From assembly GCA_903885375.1 (NCBI GenBank), contig CAISIK010000050.1, positions 1 through 32,115 on the forward strand: a DNA stretch of 32,115 nt. Reading direction: 5' to 3'. Below the pieces are notes generated by a model, which saw only the letters and a program-made list of their open reading frames with translations, ran no database searches and was not told where the DNA came from. The stretch's first letter is position 1. Each line of letters starts with the position of its first letter. Source of the DNA: an uncultured Pseudomonadota bacterium (GTDB lineage Bacteria > Myxococcota_A > UBA796 > SXON01). Positions 26,854-32,115 of this stretch are shown here, piece after piece. A program made the translations under genes and the position numbers.

Positions 26854-26889
26854 CTTGACGTGTCAAGTAAGTATCACACATCTCGATGT
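26854..26889 (-). promoter_or_regulatory. Two palindromes upstream of the coiled-coil/zinc gene
   Basis: CTTGAC-GT-GTCAAG (26854-26867) overlaps the ribosome-binding site. ACATC-TC-GATGT (26878-26889) lies just upstream next to a -10-like GATACT (minus strand). The arrangement suggests operator control, or hairpin control of translation by masking the AAGGAG site. Confidence 0.4.
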
Positions 26890-26903
26890 ATCGCCAGAGA
26901 ATA

Positions 26904-28082
26904 CTACCGGCTGAACACCGCGAACGCCCCGCTATCGACCTCGATCGGCGGTGAGCCGAGATGATGCATGTCTCGCAAGTACACGCGCGGGGGCTGGGAG
27001 AGATCGGCGTGCCCACCGCCCGCCGGGTAGCCGGCGAAGACGATGTATCGACCGTCGGCCGAGATGATGGGATGGCTCGACGTGTACTGGTCGAAGAAGT
27101 GGAGCATGAAGATCACTTCCCGCGAGGGCCAGAAGGTGCCCAGCTCCACGTCGGGGCTGCCATCGAGGGCGATCCGCCACCAACGCAGGCAGTTGTCGGC
27201 CGACGACACCTGGGCGGCGAGCAGCCAATCCGCGGTGGGCGACCAGAAGAAGGCCAGACAGGACAAGCGCGTGAGCGAGCGTAGGCTCCCGTCGCGGAGA
27301 TCGATCACGTCGATGCCATCGTAGGGGCTGCCTTCGCCGCCGGTGGCCGAGGAGACCGCCACCATGGGCACGCCGGCGGGGGCGGCCACGAGCGCGAGGA
27401 GGCCCTTGCGGTTCACCAGCGGGCGCCACGTGCCCCGCTCGGCATCCCCCGCCACCACGAGCGTTCCTCCATCCTCCGGCGTGCCCCAGATGGCCTCCTG
27501 CCCCACGAAGACCGGCGCGCAGAAGCTGCCGGGGGGGTGGGCGAGGAGCGTGTCGGGCGCGCCGCCGAAGACATCGCGGAGGATGAGGCGACCGGCCGCG
27601 GCCCCCCGCTCGCTCGCGTGGCAGAAGAGGCGAGAGCCGGACGGTGTCCATTCGAAGAACAGGGGCACGCCGGTTTCGACCGGGCGGAGCCGGCCGAGCG
27701 CCGCGCGCTCGATCGCCCCGAGGGCGAGCTCGCCATCGCCCTGCGTGAGCAGCGCCAGCGCCTGCCCATCCGGGCGCCACTGGAGGTAGATGGGCGCGGC
27801 GACGCCCGTTTCGAACCACAGCTCCTCCTCGGTGGCATCGGCCTTCATCGAAACCACCCGAACCGGGCCGACCCGCTCATCGCCCGTTTCGACGGCGAAC
27901 GCGGCCACCCACCTCCCATTGGGCGACCAGGTGGGCCAGGACCAGCTCTGCCGGGGCGGCGCGAGCTGGGTCCAGGAGGCGTGACCCTGCAGGAAGTTGC
28001 CGGTGAGCAGGTTCGCTTCGCTGCCGTCGGCGTTGGCGGTGGCGATCTGCTGATCGCCCGTGACCCAGGCGAGGCGGCTCAT
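26904..28082 (-). CDS. TolB-like (PD40/WD40-type) beta-propeller protein
   Basis: 392 residues from ATG 28082, overlapping the upstream stop by four bases (ATGA). Repeats carry the PD40 pattern of an aromatic or hydrophobic pair followed by SPNGRW or SADGRY: WPTWSPNGRWVAAF, LQWRPDGQALALL, FFEWTPSGSRLF, AFFWSPTADWLLAAQ, PIISADGRYIVFAG. This gives a six- or seven-bladed propeller like the TolB C-terminal domain. There is no signal peptide (MSRLAWVTGDQQIATAN), so it is probably cytoplasmic, unlike TolB itself. It closes a three-gene operon behind a TetR regulator and a membrane protein. It is a protein-protein interaction scaffold of unknown partner. Confidence 0.8.
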   Translation of the reverse strand: MSRLAWVTGDQQIATANADGSEANLLTGNFLQGHASWTQLAPPRQSWSWPTWSPNGRWVAAFAVETGDERVGPVRVVSMKADATEEELWFETGVAAPIYLQWRPDGQALALLTQGDGELALGAIERAALGRLRPVETGVPLFFEWTPSGSRLFCHASERGAAAGRLILRDVFGGAPDTLLAHPPGSFCAPVFVGQEAIWGTPEDGGTLVVAGDAERGTWRPLVNRKGLLALVAAPAGVPMVAVSSATGGEGSPYDGIDVIDLRDGSLRSLTRLSCLAFFWSPTADWLLAAQVSSADNCLRWWRIALDGSPDVELGTFWPSREVIFMLHFFDQYTSSHPIISADGRYIVFAGYPAGGGHADLSQPPRVYLRDMHHLGSPPIEVDSGAFAVFSR

Positions 28083-28486
28083 TCGGCCAGCGCGACCGCC
28101 AGCAGGCGACCCATGTACAGGATGAGCCCGAGCGCCACGAGCGGGATCACGACGGCGGCCTTCGGGGAGCTGTGGAGGTCACGCAGGCGCTGGGGGCGCA
28201 CCGCCTCCTCGTGGGCGAGCTCTGCGGCCGCTGCGGCGGGCAGCTCGCCCCGTTCGGCGGCGCTCCTCGCGGCGTGCAGCGAGGTGTCGTTGGCCGTTCC
28301 GAACGCGCCCAAGGAGAGGCCGAGGCAGCCGATCGTGGGCAGGAGGCTGAGGGGGCGAACCACGCCCAGCACCACGCCGTAGATCGCCAACGGCAGAAGC
28401 GGCAGCGCCAGCACGAACAGCACCATGCCCACCCAGCGGAGGCGGGCAAATCGTTCCCGGCGGTTGAGGAGTTCGGCGAGGGTCAC
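28079..28486 (-). CDS. Small three-helix membrane protein
   Basis: 135 residues from GTG 28486, overlapping the TetR stop by four bases (GTGA). Three hydrophobic helices are visible: about 18-40 (VGMVLFVLALPLLPLAIYGV), about 43-64 (LSLLPTIGCLGLSLGAFG) and about 111-132 (VVIPLVALGLILYMGRLLAV). A cytoplasmic or periplasmic Ala/Glu/Arg loop separates the second and third. No family is recognised. It sits between TetR and the TolB-like gene with both ends overlapping, so all three are produced together. It may anchor the propeller protein. Confidence 0.7.
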   Translation of the reverse strand: MTLAELLNRRERFARLRWVGMVLFVLALPLLPLAIYGVVLGVVRPLSLLPTIGCLGLSLGAFGTANDTSLHAARSAAERGELPAAAAAELAHEEAVRPQRLRDLHSSPKAAVVIPLVALGLILYMGRLLAVALAE

Positions 28487-29085
28487 GGAGGATCCGGGTT
28501 GAGGAGGCCCTGAAGGAGCACGCGCAGCCCATCCGTAGCCAGCCGCTCGGTATCGGGCCGCATTCCCACCGCGCTCTGGCCCGCGAGCCCATCGATGAAG
28601 GCCTTCAGGAACAGCGCCACTGCGCGTGCATCATAAGGTCGGAACGCGCCTTCCCGGATGCCCTGCAGGATCACGGCCTCGGTGGCGCTCACGAAGTCTT
28701 CGTGCACCCCGGTGACCTTCCGCCGCACATCCTCATCCCGAATGGCCAGCTCGCTCATGAGCAGGAAGAAGCGGGGGGGGGTCTTCAGCCCGGCGAAGTA
28801 GTCGAGGTAGCGGCGCCCGAGGTCGAGGAGCTTGATGACCGCGGGACGCTCATCCTTCTCCGCGTCGGCCAGGAACGAGCGGGTAACCGCCAGCTCTTCC
28901 TCGACCAGCGCGTCGAAGATTTCGCGCTTGCTCTCGAAGTAGAAGTAGACCGCGCCTTTGCTCAGGCCCGCTCGACTGGCCACATCCTCCACGCGCGCCG
29001 ACAGGTACCCGCGCTCGATGAAGATCGAACGCGCCGCACGCAGGATCTGGGCCCGCCGCTCGCTCTCGGGGAGATGGCGCGTCAT
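28483..29085 (-). CDS. TetR/AcrR-family transcriptional regulator
   Basis: 200 residues from ATG 29085. The N-terminal DNA-binding domain is textbook: RRAQILRAARSIFIERGY, then VEDVASRAGLSKGAVYFYF and ESKREIFDALVEEE. The C-terminal ligand domain (about 70-195) has the GL(A/S)-type helix DGLAGQSAVGMRPD near its end, as in AcrR-like proteins. It normally represses its own operon and releases DNA on binding a hydrophobic ligand. Here it leads a tight operon with a membrane protein and a TolB-like propeller. The gene is divergent from the PilZ-like gene, with only about 80 bases between, so it may regulate both. No clear operator palindrome was found. Confidence 0.92.
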   Translation of the reverse strand: MTRHLPESERRAQILRAARSIFIERGYLSARVEDVASRAGLSKGAVYFYFESKREIFDALVEEELAVTRSFLADAEKDERPAVIKLLDLGRRYLDYFAGLKTPPRFFLLMSELAIRDEDVRRKVTGVHEDFVSATEAVILQGIREGAFRPYDARAVALFLKAFIDGLAGQSAVGMRPDTERLATDGLRVLLQGLLNPDPP

Positions 29086-29167
29086 TCGCAGCTCGCCTAA
29101 CCCGGTCGAACGGTGGCTGGTCATTCCCTTTCTGGCCGGAACCTTGTACCATCCGGTTGGTGACCCC

Positions 29168-30244
29168 TTGAGCCTCCCGCGCCCCATCACCGCCACGCTC
29201 TCCCTGCAGTCCCGCGGCGGGCTCGTGTTCGGCTCGGTCACGCAGATCGACGGGAGCAACCTCACGTTCGAGATCGAAGCGCAGATGGAGGTGGGCGACA
29301 ACGTGGAGTGGCGGATGGAGCTCCCGGGGCTCGACGACACCGCCATGGGCCGCCTGCGCATCGTGTCGCGGCGGGCCGACCCCGGTTACCCGGTGCGCTG
29401 GGTGGGCGCGATCATGGGCGTTTCGCCCGATGATTCTGCGGTCTTCGAGGTCTGGCGTCGCGGGGTGGAGGCCGGCACGCGCGCGTTCACCGTGTCCAAA
29501 CGCCCGCCCACCGACTCCTGGCTCGCCTCCACCACGATGGTGGGGTCGAGCGATGCGGAGCGTCGTCAGGCGGTGGCCATCGAGGAAGCGCGGCGCAAGC
29601 AGCGGCTCGAGCGGGCGAAGTCCCTCGTGAAGAACGCCAAGAGCTGGCCCGATCCGGTGGATGCGAGCGGCGGAGCCAGCGTGGCCTCCGGGGTGTTCCG
29701 GTCTTCGCTGGCCGGCTCGGTGAGCCGGTCGGCGGGCAGCATGCATGGCAGCACGGCGCCTGTCTCCGGCGTGCACTCCGCCTCGAGCGCAGCCGCCGTT
29801 TCGCGCCCCCGTCTGGCCGTGGCGGCGGCCCTGCGCGCCAACATCGGCGCCGATCGCCCTCCGGGGGCGCCGGCCGCGCCATCGGTGGTGACCCCCGCCC
29901 CGCGTGCGCCCGCTCCCGCGGCCGCCGAGCCCGCCTTCACGGTGCCCTCCGCCCCCTTCGCCGAGGCCCCCCCCACGGTGATGCTCGACCGCGGCATGGC
30001 CAGCGTGCGCTTCACCGACCGTCCTTCCTTCCAGACGCGCCAGAAGCCGGGCTTGATGGTGGGCATCCTGGTCGTGCCCCTGTGCGCCGCCGGAACAGCG
30101 GGCAGCGCCATGCAGTTCCTGTTCACCCTGCCGAGCGGCATGACGCTCTTCGCATCGGGCTCGGTGATGGCTCACTCGAGCACCCACACCGAATTCCACG
30201 TGCAGCTCACCGCGGCGCAGAAGGCCACGCTCGCGGCGGAGTGA
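29168..30244 (+). CDS. PilZ-like protein with two PilZ-type domains joined by an Ala/Pro linker
   Basis: About 358 residues. No ATG fits; TTG 29168 gives MSLPRPITATLSLQSRGGLV, the best match to a domain edge, and TTG 29144 is an alternative. Residues about 5-100 are PilZ-like: GGLVFGSVTQIDGSNLTFEI, then GDNVEWRMELPG and RLRIVSRRADPGYPVRWVGA, but the c-di-GMP-binding RxxxR and D/NxSxxG motifs are not evident. A basic helix (about 120-155) and a long Ala/Pro/Ser linker follow. The last roughly 90 residues (MVGILVVPLC, MQFLFTLPSGMTLFASGSVM) look like a second, degenerate PilZ of the kind common in myxobacteria. A signalling or adaptor role is likely, perhaps without c-di-GMP. The start codon is uncertain. 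Confidence 0.62.
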   Translation: MSLPRPITATLSLQSRGGLVFGSVTQIDGSNLTFEIEAQMEVGDNVEWRMELPGLDDTAMGRLRIVSRRADPGYPVRWVGAIMGVSPDDSAVFEVWRRGVEAGTRAFTVSKRPPTDSWLASTTMVGSSDAERRQAVAIEEARRKQRLERAKSLVKNAKSWPDPVDASGGASVASGVFRSSLAGSVSRSAGSMHGSTAPVSGVHSASSAAAVSRPRLAVAAALRANIGADRPPGAPAAPSVVTPAPRAPAPAAAEPAFTVPSAPFAEAPPTVMLDRGMASVRFTDRPSFQTRQKPGLMVGILVVPLCAAGTAGSAMQFLFTLPSGMTLFASGSVMAHSSTHTEFHVQLTAAQKATLAAE

Positions 30245-30256
30245 GGGCCGCGGCGG

Positions 30257-31855
30257 CTACTTGATCTGGTTCGCCACGCGCTTGAGCTCGCGCATGCTCT
30301 TGATCTCGAACAGCTTGCCCTTCACGGCGAACGTCGAGAGCTTCTGTGCCTGCCGGACGTACTCGCCGTACTGGTAGGCCTTGCCCCAGAACCAGTCGTA
30401 CTTGCGCTGGTTGAAGCTGCGCACGAACCGGTCGCTCGCGAGGAACTGCACCAGCTCCTTCGGCAGGTTGTTGAACAGCGTGAGGAAGAACAGGAAGTTC
30501 AGGTAGTTCCCATTCGGGGTGTGGAAGCCGCGGCGATACACCTGGTTGTACTCGTCGGTCACGAACCCGTCTTCGATGCTCTTGTGGTAGAACTCGGTGC
30601 CCGGGTAGGGAATGAGCGAGGAAGGAAGCAGGTTGTAGGGGGGCGGGAGCGTCCACAGGAGGCGGAGGCCCTTCATCACGTCCTCGGTGGTTTCCCACGG
30701 GTTGTCGAGGATCATGTGGTAGTCGGGGACCTGGATGTAGTCCTTGTACTTGCTGATGATGTTCACGGCCTTGAGCAACTGTTCGTTGGTCATGCCGCGC
30801 TTGTACATCTTCATCGTTTCGGTGCTGCCGGTCTGGATGCCCAGCTCGGTGAAGCAGAGGCCCGCATCGATGAGCGCCTTGTACTTCTCCTCGTTGATCG
30901 TGGTGGGCGAGCACTGCGCGCGGAAGGGCAGGCCGATCTCGCGTTGCCACACCGCCGAGAACTTCTGGATTTCTTCGGTGGAGGTGCTGAAGAACACATC
31001 GTCCTGGAAGTGGATGATGCCGATCTCGGGGTGCTGGCGCGTGATCTGCTTCACCTCGCCGACCATGTGCTCCACCGAGCGGCGGCGCAGGTAGCTCTGG
31101 CCCTTGTACAGATCGTGGTTGAACGCCACGCCGCAGTAGCTGCACTTGTGCGGGCAGCCGCGCGTGATCATCGTCTTGTACGCAGGACGCAGCTCGCCCG
31201 AACGGTCGGGGTAGGTGGGGATGATCTTGCGGTAGAACTCCCAGTCGAGCCGCACGAGGTGCTGGGCCTTCTCGTCGTACGTCCAGTCATCGCTGAAGTC
31301 GAAGTCCTGGTAGGGCAGCGAGTCGAGGTCCTGGATGAGCGGGCGGTGGGGGTTGCCCACGACCTTGCCGTTGGGCTTCTTGAACCAGAAGTTGCGGACG
31401 TCGTAGTAGTCCTTGCCCGCCTCGAGCCGCTCGATGAGCTCAAGGAAGCTGTGTTCCCCCTCGCCCACGTGCACGATGTCCACGAAGTCGAGGCCCTGCT
31501 GCGGCATGGTGGTGGGGTGGAAGCCGCCCCAGAGCATGGTCTTCTTCGGGTACTTCGCCTGGATGGCCCGGGTGGCCTGCGCCGCGACGTCGAACATCGT
31601 GGTGAGAAAGGACATGCCCACCACGTCGGCGTCGGCCACGAGCCCCACGAGGTCGCTGATCATCGAGTCGGGGAGCTGCATCAGGTGCGACCACGTGTCG
31701 CCCCGCCAGCTCGACTTGAAGCGGTTGCCGTAGGTGTCCGCCGGGAGGAAGATCATCCGGGTTTCATGCCCGTGGGCGCGCAGGTAGGACGACAGCGTGC
31801 GGATGCACGGGCTGTAGTGGTCCATGGGCGTCGGGTTGATCAGCGCGATCTTCAT
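30257..31855 (-). CDS. B12-binding-domain radical SAM protein
   Basis: 532 residues from ATG 31855. The N-terminal 145 residues form a Rossmann-like cobalamin-binding domain (MKIALINPTPMDHYSPCIRT, GGFHPTTMP at 110, VGEGEHSF at 130), although no DxHxxG cobalt-ligand motif is obvious. The radical SAM core holds CPHKCSYC (Cys234, Cys238, Cys241) for the 4Fe-4S cluster, then GIIHFQDDVFF, ELGIQTGST and YHMILDNPWETTED. The C-terminal 120 residues are a family-specific domain rich in aromatics. Relatives (BchE, hopanoid and natural-product methylases) do methylation, cyclisation or other radical chemistry; the substrate here is unknown. It stands apart from biosynthetic gene clusters in this window. 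Confidence 0.9.
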   Translation of the reverse strand: MKIALINPTPMDHYSPCIRTLSSYLRAHGHETRMIFLPADTYGNRFKSSWRGDTWSHLMQLPDSMISDLVGLVADADVVGMSFLTTMFDVAAQATRAIQAKYPKKTMLWGGFHPTTMPQQGLDFVDIVHVGEGEHSFLELIERLEAGKDYYDVRNFWFKKPNGKVVGNPHRPLIQDLDSLPYQDFDFSDDWTYDEKAQHLVRLDWEFYRKIIPTYPDRSGELRPAYKTMITRGCPHKCSYCGVAFNHDLYKGQSYLRRRSVEHMVGEVKQITRQHPEIGIIHFQDDVFFSTSTEEIQKFSAVWQREIGLPFRAQCSPTTINEEKYKALIDAGLCFTELGIQTGSTETMKMYKRGMTNEQLLKAVNIISKYKDYIQVPDYHMILDNPWETTEDVMKGLRLLWTLPPPYNLLPSSLIPYPGTEFYHKSIEDGFVTDEYNQVYRRGFHTPNGNYLNFLFFLTLFNNLPKELVQFLASDRFVRSFNQRKYDWFWGKAYQYGEYVRQAQKLSTFAVKGKLFEIKSMRELKRVANQIK

Positions 31856-31950
31856 GGGTGCAGCCGCCTCAGCGCCGGACGATAGCCGAACAGACGAGCC
31901 CCCGCCATCGCTCGTGGCGCCGCAGTTGTCTGCCTTACAGGGCCGAGGGG

Positions 31951-32000
31951 GTGATGCGCGATTCCCGGCAACTCCGCGCGAACCGGCCGCCGCGCATCAC
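31951..32000 (-). terminator. Long inverted repeat at the end of the right-edge gene
   Basis: GTGATGCGCG (31951-31960) and CGCGCATCAC (31991-32000) are perfect 10-bp arms around a 30-base loop. One arm contains the stop codon of the minus-strand gene entering from the right. No T-run follows, so this is a possible terminator or 3'-stabilising stem rather than a certain one. Confidence 0.4.
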
Positions 32001-32115
32001 GGCGCCGCGGGGGCGCCCGCTTCGAGCAGGAAGAGGTCGAGCCACTCGCCGCGCACGCGTTCGCGGCGGAGGAGGGTGGCCCAGGGGCCGAGCGCCGCCC
32101 GCGCCTCCGGAAAGC
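31997..32115 (-). CDS. C-terminal end of an unidentified protein (cut by window edge)
   Basis: The frame enters from the right edge and ends at 31997. It shows 38 residues: FPEARAALGPWATLLRRERV followed by RGEWLDLFLLEAGAPAAP. The GEWLDLFLLE stretch has good coding character and matches the codon preference of neighbours. Too little is present to name a family. It lies upstream of, and in the same direction as, the radical SAM gene, with 141 bases and an inverted repeat between them. Confidence 0.5.
   Translation of the reverse strand, partial: FPEARAALGPWATLLRRERVRGEWLDLFLLEAGAPAAP

Overview
The window is GC-rich (about 70% by eye) and bacterial. It encodes many predicted lipoproteins with acidic Asp/Thr/Ser/Gly linkers, FG-GAP proteins, a sulfatase-like/TPR lipoprotein, PilZ-like and OmpA-like proteins and a Flp/Tad-type pilin. 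This suits a large-genome Gram-negative predatory or social lineage, most likely an uncultivated member of Myxococcota or a neighbouring former deltaproteobacterial group. That placement is an inference from protein style; no rRNA or other decisive marker is present.

Layout. 1-455: no convincing gene. 456-4788: two overlapping plus-strand genes for exported FG-GAP (beta-propeller-like) proteins, the second a lipoprotein. 4931 to about 9200: a compact integrated element. Its left arm (minus strand) holds a Cro/CI-type repressor, a 62-residue ORF, an array of 11-bp direct repeats, a ParA-like ATPase with an altered P-loop and a ribbon-helix-helix partner. Its right arm (plus strand) holds a second XRE regulator translationally coupled to a large serine recombinase. 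The recombinase frame runs out of the element into an out-of-frame relic of what looks like the 3' end of a Ser/Thr-kinase-type protein (about 9208-9594).

9843-14115: a GNAT acetyltransferase converges on a minus-strand cluster SCP2-like / rho-like / rpmE2 / prfA / prmC. The order rho-rpmE-prfA-prmC is a well-known bacterial neighbourhood, but the Rho protein here has lost the Walker A Lys and Thr, the catalytic Glu, the arginine finger and the C-terminal tail while keeping its RNA-binding domain. 14219-21273: ligA, a small lipoprotein, a small outer-membrane protein (minus), and a sulfatase-like/TPR lipoprotein coupled to a second TPR protein. 21344-26197: an Asp-Thr-repeat lipoprotein, a metallophosphoesterase, a Flp-type pilin with a near-perfect sigma-54 promoter, an ALDH7-type aldehyde dehydrogenase and an OmpA-domain protein.

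26225-32115: a coiled-coil/zinc-motif protein, a three-gene TetR / membrane protein / TolB-like propeller operon, a PilZ-like protein, a B12-binding-type radical SAM protein and the 3' end of one further minus-strand gene cut by the window edge. No tRNA, rRNA, CRISPR array or intact insertion sequence was seen.

The two most unusual items are the ATPase-dead Rho paralogue at the canonical rho locus, with an extremely C-rich leader, and the small partition-plus-recombinase element, which carries no recognisable replication gene.
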